Assembly: GCA_963676345.2 (NCBI GenBank)
Contig: CAXXTS010000001.1
Coordinates: 434,001 to 498,000, forward strand
Direction of reading: 5' to 3'
Source of the DNA: G963665925 sp963676345
GTDB lineage: Bacteria; Bacillota; Clostridia; Peptostreptococcales; Acidaminobacteraceae
DNA: 64,000 nucleotides
Below the pieces are notes generated by a model. That model searched no databases, had not been told where the DNA came from, and worked only from the letters and a program-made list of their open reading frames with translations. Position 1 is the first letter of the stretch, and every line of letters begins with the position of its first letter. Of this stretch, positions 16,014 through 24,272 are shown one piece after another. The position numbers and the translations under genes are program-made.

Positions 16014-16501
16014 TTAATGCCACCTCCACTGTTTTTCTTTATCATGGCATCCTCTACAACTTTAGGTACAAGCTCACTGATTGGTCCGCCCAACTTAAAT
16101 ATTTCTTTAACAATACTTGAACTCAAATACGAGTAATCCGTTGAGGTCATCAAGAAAACAGTCTCGGCATTTGGATTCAATTTTCTGTTCATGCCTGCCA
16201 TTTGCAGTTCCATTTCAAAGTCTGAAATCGCTCGGAGGCCCTTCACAATAACATCGACATCATTTTCTTCGACATAATTAACTAAAAGTCCTTGAAAACT
16301 GTCAATAACGACATTATCAAGATGCGCAACCGCCTCTTTCAAAATACTTTTCTTCTCATCAATGGTGAACATAGGCGTTTTGCTGGTGTTAACTGAGGCG
16401 ACAACAATGACCTTGTCAAAAAGCTTCGAGCTACGCTCTATAATATCCAAATGTCCATTTGTTACCGGATCAAAACTCCCCGGATATACGGCCGTCTTCA
16501 T
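16010..16501 (-). CDS. coaD: Phosphopantetheine adenylyltransferase
   Basis: 163 residues, standard size. The N-terminus YPGSFDPVTNGHLDIIERSSKLFDKV has the T/HxGH nucleotide-binding site, and STDYSYLSSSIVKEI the second motif. It joins ATP and 4'-phosphopantetheine to make dephospho-CoA, the next-to-last step of CoA synthesis. It overlaps rsmD and the coiled-coil gene by 4 nt on each side, a tight three-gene unit. Confidence 0.97.
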   Translation of the reverse strand: MKTAVYPGSFDPVTNGHLDIIERSSKLFDKVIVVASVNTSKTPMFTIDEKKSILKEAVAHLDNVVIDSFQGLLVNYVEENDVDVIVKGLRAISDFEMELQMAGMNRKLNPNAETVFLMTSTDYSYLSSSIVKEIFKLGGPISELVPKVVEDAMIKKNSGGGIK

Positions 16502-17052
16502 TTTGTCGTCCTCCTATATATGCTTATCGCGGTACTTCCGTATTTTTTATATTTACCTAATTCCATCGTTCCTATAACATCCGGATACGAAGTTTTTGAA
16601 TTATGTTCTACAACAATCATACCAGAGTCGTCCAAAAGACCCAATCCTTCTATGGACTCAATTGTGGGTACAACAAGTCCTTTATCGTATGGCGGATCCA
16701 TTAAAACGACATGAAAAGGTAGATTTCCACGCATGCCATTAAGCGCTTTTTCAACTTTATCCGTAATCAGACGTACTTTACCTGACAAATGTGTCTTTTC
16801 TATATTTTTTTGAATGACACGGGCGCATTTTACGTTTCCTTCAACGAGCACCACTTGTGAAGCGCCTCTGCTTGCGGCTTCAATGCCCAAGGCTCCAGAG
16901 CCTGAAAACAAGTCGAGTACTCTCTGATCAATCACATCGAACTGAATCAGATTATATAAATTTTCTTTTACGCGGTCCGTTGTAGGACGTGTCCCTAATC
17001 CCTCAATGGTTTCTAATTTAGTCCCCCGGGCTGTTCCTGAAATTACTCTCAC
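16498..17052 (-). CDS. rsmD: 16S rRNA (guanine-N2)-methyltransferase RsmD
   Basis: 184 residues. It starts MRVISGTARGTKL, then TRPTTDRVKENLYNLI, the SAM-binding loop LDLFSGSGALGIEAASRGA, and the catalytic VVLMDPPYDKG. It methylates G966 (E. coli numbering) in the 16S rRNA of the small subunit. The rsmD-coaD pairing is conserved in Firmicutes. recG lies 96 bp upstream. Confidence 0.95.
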   Translation of the reverse strand: MRVISGTARGTKLETIEGLGTRPTTDRVKENLYNLIQFDVIDQRVLDLFSGSGALGIEAASRGASQVVLVEGNVKCARVIQKNIEKTHLSGKVRLITDKVEKALNGMRGNLPFHVVLMDPPYDKGLVVPTIESIEGLGLLDDSGMIVVEHNSKTSYPDVIGTMELGKYKKYGSTAISIYRRTTK

Positions 17053-17148
17053 GTCTCAAACTCCCTTCTTGCTCTATTTTAACAGATTTATCCACCTGAT
17101 TAAACTGGTTTATAACTGTCTTTACATGAATTCTGTGAATCACCCGTA

Positions 17149-19188
17149 TTATATTGAAAAATCTTTAAATAAATTGTCTGTTACAGATTTTACAATACGG
17201 TCTACTGTGTCATCCCCACCTCTGGCATACTGACGCATCACATTAATGGCAGCAGACTGTGCCGCCTCAAGAATGGTCCCATGTGCACTAAGATTTGCAA
17301 GTCGAAGCTCAGGAATACCGTGCTGGCGTATCCCCAGCAACTCACCAGGACCTCTTAACTCAAGATCCTTGTCTGCTATTTCAAACCCATCATTTGTGCC
17401 AACGAGGGTTTTAATACGTTCTTTAGCTATTTTACCCGGTTTCTCTGATGTTAAAAAACAGTATGACTGCCACTGCCCTCTACCAACACGACCTCTTAGC
17501 TGATGCAGCTGACTCAGTCCAAAACGCTCCGTATTTTGAATAACCATAATAGAGGCATTGGGCACATTAATGCCGACCTCTATAACGGTTGTTGAAACGA
17601 GTATATCCATCTCTCCTGCGGCAAACGCACGCATTACCCGGTCTTTTTCTTGGGCCTTTAATCTGCCATGTACCAGTCCAATCTTTAAATCTGGAAACAC
17701 CGAGCTTGTCAGGCGTTCATGTAAACTCTGGGCGGATTCAATATCGAGCACTTCTGAGTCTTCTACTAGCGGACAAACAAAATAAGCCTGTCGTCCATCT
17801 TTTATTTCATCCCTAATAAATGTATACATGCCCCCGTACTTTTTTGGCGGTATATAATGGGTTTTTATTGGTTTACGTCCAGCGGGCAGCTCATCAATTA
17901 CCGAAACTTCAACGTCTCCATAGAGTATCAATGAGAGCGTGCGCGGAATTGGCGTAGCAGACATAATCAAAACATCTGGCGATGTACCCTTTTCTGCAAG
18001 CACATTTCTCTGACGTACCCCAAAACGATGCTGCTCGTCTGTGACCACAAGACCTAGATTTTGAAATTGAACGTCCTTTTGTATAAGGGCGTGTGTCCCG
18101 ACTGCAATTTGAATATCACCAGACTCCAGTTGCTGCAAAACCTTTTTCTTTTCTTTACTTTTCCCTTTGAGTAGCCCTACAGCAACACCCAATGGTTCAA
18201 ACATATCCTTTAAAGAATCAAAGTGCTGTTCAGCAAGAATTTCAGTAGGGGCCATCATTGCGCCCTGATACCCATTGAGCACGGTCAAATAGAGTGCAAG
18301 TGCCGCAATCACGGTTTTACCGCTCCCGACATCCCCTTGAATAAGGCGGTTCATAATACTCGGCGATGCCATGTCCATCTGGACCTGCGTCCAAGTTTTT
18401 TCTTGAGCGCGCGTCAGCTTAAAGGGGAGGCCTTTAATCAAACGACTAACATCTTTATGTTCAGGCAGACATATGCCCTTCTCACTACCGAATTCCCTTT
18501 TTAAATAGATAAGCCCAATCTGCAAGTTGAACAACTCTTCAAATATAAGCCGCCGCCTTGCAAGTTCCAGACTTTCCTCGCTGTCTGGAAGGTGGATCTG
18601 CATGAGTGCATCTGTAATGTTCATTAAATTGTGCTGGCTTATAACAAGCTCAGGAAGGCTTTCTTTTACGCTTGTTAAAACAAGAGCAAGAGTCTGCTTT
18701 ACAAGTGAATGTAGGTCCTTCTGCGAGAGCCCCTCGGTCAGTGGATATACCGGTGTGATGCGCATAAATTCTTTCGCGTCAATTTCACCCTCTACGCCGT
18801 ACTCTGGATGTATAAAAGACACCTTTGAATTTTGCCTCCTCGCACTGCCAAAAACGAGTAGGCGTGCCCCTGTTTGAAACTTATTTTTCAGATAAGAGGC
18901 ATTGAAAAAAACCAGTTCCCCTCTTTGAGCTTCGTCTTGAACAGTCACCTTGAGCATGGCCTTATTTCGCCCATAGCTTCTCGTTTGACTTGTTGATACC
19001 ACTGTACACATAAATGTCCCAGTTTTTTCGAGTTCTACATCTGAAAAGCTATGTATTTTACGCTTGTCTATATATGATCTCGGATAAAATGTTAAAACAT
19101 CACTTAGGGTTTCTATTCCAACACCTCTAAGACGTTCAGCTTTTTTAGGCCCAATGCCCTTTAACATATGTACTTGGGTATTTAGCAT
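17149..19188 (-). CDS. recG: ATP-dependent DNA helicase RecG
   Basis: 679 residues. An N-terminal wedge (OB) domain (LNTQVHMLKGIGPKKAERL) is followed by a superfamily 2 helicase core: QGDVGSGKTVIAAL (Walker A), DEQHRFGVRQR, SATPIPRTL, and the last motif QLRGRVGRGQWQSYCF. RecG reverses stalled replication forks and processes branched DNA. It lies after fakA but is separated from it by a terminator. Confidence 0.97.
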   Translation of the reverse strand: MLNTQVHMLKGIGPKKAERLRGVGIETLSDVLTFYPRSYIDKRKIHSFSDVELEKTGTFMCTVVSTSQTRSYGRNKAMLKVTVQDEAQRGELVFFNASYLKNKFQTGARLLVFGSARRQNSKVSFIHPEYGVEGEIDAKEFMRITPVYPLTEGLSQKDLHSLVKQTLALVLTSVKESLPELVISQHNLMNITDALMQIHLPDSEESLELARRRLIFEELFNLQIGLIYLKREFGSEKGICLPEHKDVSRLIKGLPFKLTRAQEKTWTQVQMDMASPSIMNRLIQGDVGSGKTVIAALALYLTVLNGYQGAMMAPTEILAEQHFDSLKDMFEPLGVAVGLLKGKSKEKKKVLQQLESGDIQIAVGTHALIQKDVQFQNLGLVVTDEQHRFGVRQRNVLAEKGTSPDVLIMSATPIPRTLSLILYGDVEVSVIDELPAGRKPIKTHYIPPKKYGGMYTFIRDEIKDGRQAYFVCPLVEDSEVLDIESAQSLHERLTSSVFPDLKIGLVHGRLKAQEKDRVMRAFAAGEMDILVSTTVIEVGINVPNASIMVIQNTERFGLSQLHQLRGRVGRGQWQSYCFLTSEKPGKIAKERIKTLVGTNDGFEIADKDLELRGPGELLGIRQHGIPELRLANLSAHGTILEAAQSAAINVMRQYARGGDDTVDRIVKSVTDNLFKDFSI

Positions 19189-19213
19189 ATTTTTACCCCC
19201 TAGTCATAAAAAA

Positions 19214-19237
19214 AGCTCGCAGCAATCGCCGCGAGCT
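19214..19237 (-). terminator. Terminator after fakA
   Basis: AGCTCGC and GCGAGCT form a 7-bp stem. On the minus strand seven T residues follow. It lies 9 bp after the fakA stop and just before recG. Confidence 0.85.
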
Positions 19238-19245
19238 CAGTCTAA

Positions 19246-20883
19246 CTATTCAATCGAGCAGATGTAATAGTACAGTGGCTGTCCGCCGCTATATATTTCC
19301 ACTTCTAAATCTTCATACTTCTCTTCCAGTGCTTTTGCAAGCGCCTCGGCTTGTTCCTGTTCAACTTCATCTCCGTAGTAGAGGGTCATGATTTCAGAAT
19401 CTTCATCAATAATCTCTTCAAGTGAGCTGAGTGCCACACTGTGCAGGTCTTGCCCAACAGCGAAGATATCGCCTTCTGATACGACAAGAACATCGCCCTT
19501 TTTAATTTCTTTGTCATCAAAGAGGGTATCTCTTACAGAATATGTGATTTGAACCGTTTTCACTTCTGAAACCGCACTCACCATATCTTCAAAGTTATCT
19601 TCTGCTTCGGCTGATGGATCAAAACTCAGCATAGATGCAATACCCTGTGGAATTGATTTACAAGGAACAACATAGACCGGTCTGTCCACAATCTGCTGTG
19701 CTTGCTGCGCAGCAAGTATAATGTTGCTGTTGTTTGGCAGAATGAAGACAGCATCTCCCTGTACAGAGTCAATCGCTTTAACGATATCTTCAGTACTTGG
19801 ATTCATTGTCTGTCCACCCTCGATAACATAATCTACACCAAGGTCTTTGAATATATCCGCTATGCCGCTGCCCATTGCTACAGAAATGAATCCGTAAGGC
19901 TTTGGGTCTCCATTTTGTTGTTGTGTTTGAGCCCCGTGGCCTTCTTCAATAATCGAAGAGTGCTGCTGCTTCATATTTTCTATTTTAATATTCAGCAGTT
20001 CACCATATTCAAGGGCACTTTCAAGCGCAATACCTGGATTATTCGTATGAATGTGAATCTTGATTAGATCATCATCTTCAACGAACACCATACTGTCACC
20101 CATTGACTGAATTTTCTCTTTTAACGGCAAGTTGCTTTCCTTACCGCCTCTTACGATAAATTCAGTACAATAGCTAAACTTAATGTCTTCAGTATTGAAC
20201 TCAGCCTGAGCTGAACCCGTAGACTTTGCCGCCATATGTGCTTCCAGCTCGTGATCTTTAGCTTCTTTACCGATTACAGCATTATAAAATCCGTCTAATA
20301 TGCACAGGAGACCTTTGCCACCTGCATCAACTACACCCGCCTGCTTGAGTACTTTTAAGTACTCAGGTGTTTTATCGAGGGTTTCGCTGGCTGTTTTAAT
20401 CAGTACCTTTAGAAGATCATGAACAGGTGCCTCTTCTTCAGTATATTCCATTGCTTTATCAGCTGTTTTTCTAATAACGGTCAGTATTGTGCCTTCAACA
20501 GGCTTCATTACAGCTTTGTAAGCTGTGTCAGAAGCTTCTTTAAACGCCTTTGCCAGGTCTATTGAAGAAAGTTTTTCCTTGCCCTCGCACCCTTTGGCAA
20601 ATCCTCTAAAAATTTGTGATAGTATTACGCCAGAATTTCCACGAGCACCCATTAAAGAGCCTTTTGAAACAGCCTTCGCAACTTTGTCTGCTGTTTGGTG
20701 CTCATCTTTCAATGCTTCTGTAAGAGCAGCATTCATTGTTAGGGACATATTCGTGCCTGTATCCCCATCTGGTACTGGAAAGACATTTAAAGAGTCCACC
20801 AGACCTTTATTGGAATTCAGCTCAAAGGTTCCCTGCTTAAACATTCTCGTCAGCAAGGCACCATCAATATACATGATATCCAA
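19246..20883 (-). CDS. fakA: Fatty acid kinase ATP-binding subunit (FakA/YloV, DAK2 domain)
   Basis: 545 residues. The N-terminal 200 residues form the DhaL/DAK2 ATP-binding domain (NVFPVPDGDTGTNMSLTMNAAL; GSLMGARGNSGVILSQIFRGFA; VVDAGGKGLLCILDG), followed by the FakA middle and C-terminal domains. FakA, with a FakB carrier, phosphorylates exogenous fatty acids for phospholipid synthesis. The start is a TTG: AGGAGG lies 8 nt before it, while the next ATG, three codons in, would be 17 nt away. It follows asp23 by 17 bp, the classic yloU-yloV pair. Confidence 0.93.
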   Translation of the reverse strand: MDIMYIDGALLTRMFKQGTFELNSNKGLVDSLNVFPVPDGDTGTNMSLTMNAALTEALKDEHQTADKVAKAVSKGSLMGARGNSGVILSQIFRGFAKGCEGKEKLSSIDLAKAFKEASDTAYKAVMKPVEGTILTVIRKTADKAMEYTEEEAPVHDLLKVLIKTASETLDKTPEYLKVLKQAGVVDAGGKGLLCILDGFYNAVIGKEAKDHELEAHMAAKSTGSAQAEFNTEDIKFSYCTEFIVRGGKESNLPLKEKIQSMGDSMVFVEDDDLIKIHIHTNNPGIALESALEYGELLNIKIENMKQQHSSIIEEGHGAQTQQQNGDPKPYGFISVAMGSGIADIFKDLGVDYVIEGGQTMNPSTEDIVKAIDSVQGDAVFILPNNSNIILAAQQAQQIVDRPVYVVPCKSIPQGIASMLSFDPSAEAEDNFEDMVSAVSEVKTVQITYSVRDTLFDDKEIKKGDVLVVSEGDIFAVGQDLHSVALSSLEEIIDEDSEIMTLYYGDEVEQEQAEALAKALEEKYEDLEVEIYSGGQPLYYYICSIE

Positions 20884-20900
20884 CTCTTTTTCCTCCTTAG

Positions 20901-21257
20901 TTAAGACTGAACTCGAACACCTTCAATATGAAGATTTACATTCAGTACTTTCAAACCAGTTTGGTTTTCTACATTATATTTAACCTTTTCGATGATATTT
21001 TCTGCAACGACGGATATTTTTGTGCCAAACTGAATGATCACATAGAGGTCTACTGTGATACCTTCCTCTTCCATCTGGATTGAAACGCCTTTGCTCAAGT
21101 TTTCTCTTTTAAGTAAATTTACGATCCCATTTGTTGTGGATCTGGATGCCATACCGACAAGACCGTAGCATTCAATGGCAGAAGCGCCTGCAATTGTAGC
21201 CACTACATCTGAATTTATGTCGATAGTGCCGATTTCATTTTCTACACGAATAGTCAT
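20901..21257 (-). CDS. yloU: Asp23/Gls24 family envelope stress protein (YloU)
   Basis: 118 residues. Family features are INSDVVATIAGASAIECYGLVGMASRST near the start and GVSIQMEEEGITVDLYVIIQFGTKI in the middle. Members associate with the membrane, and some affect envelope stress. It heads a two-gene unit with fakA and diverges from rpmB, an arrangement conserved across Firmicutes. Confidence 0.93.
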   Translation of the reverse strand: MTIRVENEIGTIDINSDVVATIAGASAIECYGLVGMASRSTTNGIVNLLKRENLSKGVSIQMEEEGITVDLYVIIQFGTKISVVAENIIEKVKYNVENQTGLKVLNVNLHIEGVRVQS

Positions 21258-21468
21258 AATGACCCTCCTTCGTTATTTAAAGACACTACTATTATTTTAC
21301 ACTCTCTATGCAATAATCTCAACAAATTTCGTATAAAAACTCCAGAAAAGGCCTATCAAGGAAAAAACCTTGACACTTTATGCGTTTTTTTTGAAATAAA
21401 GCTTGTATCTTTTGCAATTACCTATTATACTATCTTTTGTGGGTTAACAGCCCGCCTGTAATTTTGAC

Positions 21469-21497
21469 TTGAACAACAGAGGCTTCTCTGGTATTAT
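21469..21497 (+). promoter_or_regulatory. Promoter of rpmB
   Basis: TTGAAC and TATTAT lie exactly 17 bp apart, about 45 bp upstream of rpmB. AAGGAGGTG at 21527-21535 is the ribosome site. Confidence 0.8.
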
Positions 21498-21542
21498 ATA
21501 TATGCTTATGTTGTTTAAACGCTCGAAGGAGGTGCAAGATAA

Positions 21543-21734
21543 ATGGCTAAAGTATGTGAAGTTTGTGGAAAAGGCAAAATGTCTGGTAACAACGTATCAC
21601 ACGCAATGAATCATACAAGAAGAACATGGACGCCAAACCTCAGAAGAGTTAAGGCTGTCGTTAACGGTTCTCCTAAGAGAATCCGAGTATGCTCTCGCTG
21701 CCTAAGATCAGGCAAAGTACAAAGAGCTATCTAG
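21543..21734 (+). CDS. rpmB: Ribosomal protein bL28
   Basis: 63 residues beginning MAKVCEVCGKGKMSGNNVSH. It has CEVCGKG and CSRCLRSGKV, a four-cysteine zinc-binding form. The rest, RTWTPNLRRVKAVVNGSPKR, is typical L28. It has its own promoter and terminator and is divergent from asp23-fakA, as in other Firmicutes. Confidence 0.97.
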   Translation: MAKVCEVCGKGKMSGNNVSHAMNHTRRTWTPNLRRVKAVVNGSPKRIRVCSRCLRSGKVQRAI

Positions 21735-21741
21735 TTCGGAT

Positions 21742-21765
21742 GAGTCTACGGAGTCCAGTAGACTC
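21742..21765 (+). terminator. Terminator of rpmB
   Basis: GAGTCTAC and GTAGACTC form an 8-bp stem with an 8-nt loop, followed by TTGATTTTTTTT. It begins 7 bp after the rpmB stop. Confidence 0.9.
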
Positions 21766-21793
21766 TTGATTTTTTTTGGCATGATCATGCTAA

Positions 21794-21827
21794 AAAACCC
21801 ACCAGCGGTTTCCGCTAGGTGGGTTTT
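21794..21827. terminator. Strong hairpin between rpmB and thiN, terminator for the minus-strand operon
   Basis: AAAACCCACC and GGTGGGTTTT (10 bp), plus an inner AGCGG/CCGCT, form a near-perfect stem. On the minus strand it is followed by TTTTTTAG, so it fits the end of the rsmB-to-thiN operon; it could also act on the plus strand. Confidence 0.8.
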
Positions 21828-21905
21828 CGCGTGTTTTTGGGTTTTTAGCTTTATAGACAAAGAAACGGTTTATTGTACTTTTGACGCTAATTACTTAAAT
21901 GTATT

Positions 21906-21942
21906 AAGGACACCCCCGCTATGACAGCAAAAGGGTGTCCTT
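21906..21942. terminator. Third hairpin in the rpmB/thiN gap
   Basis: AAGGACACCC and GGGTGTCCTT form a 10-bp perfect stem 20 bp past the thiN stop. The T-tract is short in either direction (TTTTC on plus), so it may be a processing site rather than a terminator. Confidence 0.55.
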
Positions 21943-21961
21943 TTCAATTTAATCTTTTCAA

Positions 21962-22600
21962 TTAGTCCCTTGATTTGAAGACCAGAAGAATACCGCTTCC
22001 AAGCTCAATACGAGCCTTCTTAGCGGCAAACACATTGCTTATACCCGTAGAGCTCCCCAGCTCGAGTGTCGCATCTACAAGCGGGTATTCGAATCCATGC
22101 AGATAAATACCTTCGACCTTTTCACTCATTGGCATTATAGACATGAGTGAACCAATCTCCCCTTCAATATCAAGGGGTGAATCAATCATTCTTATATCAT
22201 TTTTCTCATCTATCATACACGCATCAATTCCTGCATCTAGGAACTTTTTTAGAAGCAGAACCGTTGAAAAGGTGTGATCCATTCTAGATCCAATACACCC
22301 TATAAGTGTAACAGACTCAGGCTTTTGACTGATTGCATATTCAACTGCCAGCTCGGAATCCGTATAGTTCTTTCTTGGCGGAAATTGAACAACTTCAGCA
22401 TCTGGAAACTTGCCTGTAAAGCCTGAATAGTCCTCAATAGAGTCAAAGTCCCCCAGGAGTATATCTGGGTTCAGACCGAGCCGCTCTACGTGTCTGCTGC
22501 CCCCGTCGACTGCAACAACATGGTCAGCACGCCTACAAATTTCATTATAGTAGCTGTAGTCATTGATTTCACCGTTTATGACAATAAGCATGTGCTTCAT
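21962..22600 (-). CDS. thiN: Thiamine pyrophosphokinase
   Basis: 212 residues. Motifs: VVAVDGGSRHVERLGLNPDILLGDFDSI (substrate and metal site), FPPRKNYTDSELAVEYA, and LIGCIGSRMDHTFS. It transfers pyrophosphate from ATP to thiamine, giving thiamine diphosphate, the cofactor of the por enzyme and of transketolase. It is the last gene of the rsmB-prpC-prkC-rsgA-rpe-thiN run, as in Bacillus and many clostridia, and begins 2 bp after rpe ends. Confidence 0.95.
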   Translation of the reverse strand: MKHMLIVINGEINDYSYYNEICRRADHVVAVDGGSRHVERLGLNPDILLGDFDSIEDYSGFTGKFPDAEVVQFPPRKNYTDSELAVEYAISQKPESVTLIGCIGSRMDHTFSTVLLLKKFLDAGIDACMIDEKNDIRMIDSPLDIEGEIGSLMSIMPMSEKVEGIYLHGFEYPLVDATLELGSSTGISNVFAAKKARIELGSGILLVFKSRD

Positions 22601-22602
22601 AA

Positions 22603-23259
22603 TTATGATCCAATAGTTTTTCTAAACTCTGCGACAGCCTTCTCAACATCAGGCTGGGCAAATATTGCAGACCCCGCAACAATGACATTAGCGCCTGCAT
22701 CCACAACTTGCTTTACATTTGAAACCTTAACGCCACCATCAACCTGAATATCTATTTCAAGTCCTCTGTCATCAATCATCTTTTTAAGACGTGCAATTTT
22801 ATCTAGACTTGATTCTATGAAGCTCTGTCCGCCAAAACCAGGATTTACAGACATAATCAGCACCATATCCAGTTCAGGAAGCACCTCTTCTATCGTACTT
22901 AAAGACGTACCTGGGTTCAGTGAAACACCCGCCTTAACACCGTGGCTTTTAATGTTCTGAATGGTTCTGTGCAGATGCCTGCATGCCTCTTGATGCACAA
23001 CAATAATGTCTGCACCTGCATCAACAAATGATTCAATATACTGATCTGGATTTTCAATCATTAAGTGGACATCTTTTACTAGATTTGTTTTGCCCTTTAA
23101 CGCTTTCATAACTGGCGGGCCAAATGAAATATTCGGTACAAAATGGCCATCCATTATATCAATATGCAGGTACTCAACCCCTGCTGCTTCCACCTTTTTA
23201 ACATCATCAAGCAAATTTGCAAAATCTGCTGAAAGAATCGATGGTGCTAGTTTTACCAT
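22603..23259 (-). CDS. rpe: Ribulose-phosphate 3-epimerase
   Basis: 218 residues, a TIM-barrel protein of normal length. Motifs are LAPSILSADFANL, HIDIMDGHFVPNISFGP, VHQEA, VNPGFGGQSFI and QVDGGVKVSNV, including the metal-binding His and Asp residues. It interconverts ribulose 5-phosphate and xylulose 5-phosphate in the pentose phosphate pathway. Its start overlaps the rsgA end by 7 nt. Confidence 0.96.
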   Translation of the reverse strand: MVKLAPSILSADFANLLDDVKKVEAAGVEYLHIDIMDGHFVPNISFGPPVMKALKGKTNLVKDVHLMIENPDQYIESFVDAGADIIVVHQEACRHLHRTIQNIKSHGVKAGVSLNPGTSLSTIEEVLPELDMVLIMSVNPGFGGQSFIESSLDKIARLKKMIDDRGLEIDIQVDGGVKVSNVKQVVDAGANVIVAGSAIFAQPDVEKAVAEFRKTIGS

Positions 23260-24143
23260 GACTTCTGCCTCCTATTATCCATCAAGCTTTTATAAAAATA
23301 AACATAAGAGTCATAACGATTCTTATGAATATGTCCTGTTTGAACAGCCTCTTTTACCGCACAATCCGGCTCATCCATGTGCATACAGTCGTTAAACCTG
23401 CAGTATCCTTGAAACTCTCTAAATTCTTGGAAAAGATCTGCCAACTCTTCCATCAGTACAAAATCAAGATCAAGCGATGTAAAGCCTGGCGTGTCAACGA
23501 CCCATCCTCCAAAGTTAAGCTCTATGAGCTCTGTATGGCGTGTCGTATGCTTACCGCGCTTAATTTTTACGCTCACTTCACCCGTTTTAAGCTCAAGCCC
23601 CGGTTGAATCACATTGAGCATAGAAGATTTGCCCACGCCCGATGGCCCTGCAAAAACTGTAATTTTATCTTTTAAAATATCTCTAATCGCCCCAATCCCT
23701 TCACCGGTTTTTGTACTTGTCATAACAACATTGTACCCAGCCAGTTCATAGATGGCTTTATATTTTTCAAAGGCTGTATCCCCTTCAATTAAGTCTGCCT
23801 TATTAAAGCAAATTGTAAGGTCGAGCCCTGCATACTCACCGAGTAAGAGAATTTTGTCTAAAAGGTTGAGGTGTGGATCAGGACTCTTGAGCGCAAAAAC
23901 GACGATGGCTTGATCAACATTGGCAACTGCAGGTCTGAAAAGTTCAACGTTTCTTTCTGCAATTTCTTCAACCCAACCCTCTTTTGGGTCTTCAGACAAG
24001 ATATTAATGCTCACCTTATCACCAACCAGCGGTGTAATCTTATTCTTTTTAAAGATGCCTCGCGCCTTACATTCGTATACGCCATGCTCTGTATTAACGT
24101 AATAAAACCCTGAAATTCCTTTTATAATAATCCCTTCAACCAT
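23253..24143 (-). CDS. rsgA: Ribosome small subunit GTPase RsgA
   Basis: 296 residues. An N-terminal OB domain is followed by a circularly permuted GTPase (CFNKADLIEGD before FAGPSGVGKSSMLN, then VVDTPGFTSLDLD) and a zinc knuckle, CRFNDCMHMDEPDCAVKEAV. RsgA checks late 30S subunit assembly. It lies 130 bp after prkC; the gap holds a long imperfect hairpin. Confidence 0.96.
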   Translation of the reverse strand: MVEGIIIKGISGFYYVNTEHGVYECKARGIFKKNKITPLVGDKVSINILSEDPKEGWVEEIAERNVELFRPAVANVDQAIVVFALKSPDPHLNLLDKILLLGEYAGLDLTICFNKADLIEGDTAFEKYKAIYELAGYNVVMTSTKTGEGIGAIRDILKDKITVFAGPSGVGKSSMLNVIQPGLELKTGEVSVKIKRGKHTTRHTELIELNFGGWVVDTPGFTSLDLDFVLMEELADLFQEFREFQGYCRFNDCMHMDEPDCAVKEAVQTGHIHKNRYDSYVYFYKSLMDNRRQKSW

Positions 24144-24186
24144 AGGATTCCCCTTCCATTTATCCTGCTGTTTTATTCAATGAAAT

Positions 24187-24252
24187 GCACATCATACGTC
24201 CACTTACAGTTAAATCATACCACTTTTACTGCAGTCAGACCATATGATGTGC
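24187..24252. repeat. Long inverted repeat between prkC and rsgA
   Basis: Perfect 10-bp arms GCACATCATA and TATGATGTGC enclose 46 nt that can pair further (CACTTACAGT region with ACTGCAGTC). No T-tract follows on either strand, so it is not a standard terminator. It may be an operon-internal processing or attenuation hairpin. Confidence 0.5.
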
Positions 24253-24272
24253 TTCGTCATCCATTAACTATA

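Noticed and set aside
20525..20983. 152-codon plus-strand frame opposite fakA/asp23
   Set aside because: It is antisense to two recognised genes and shows no motif; it is a by-product of codon bias.
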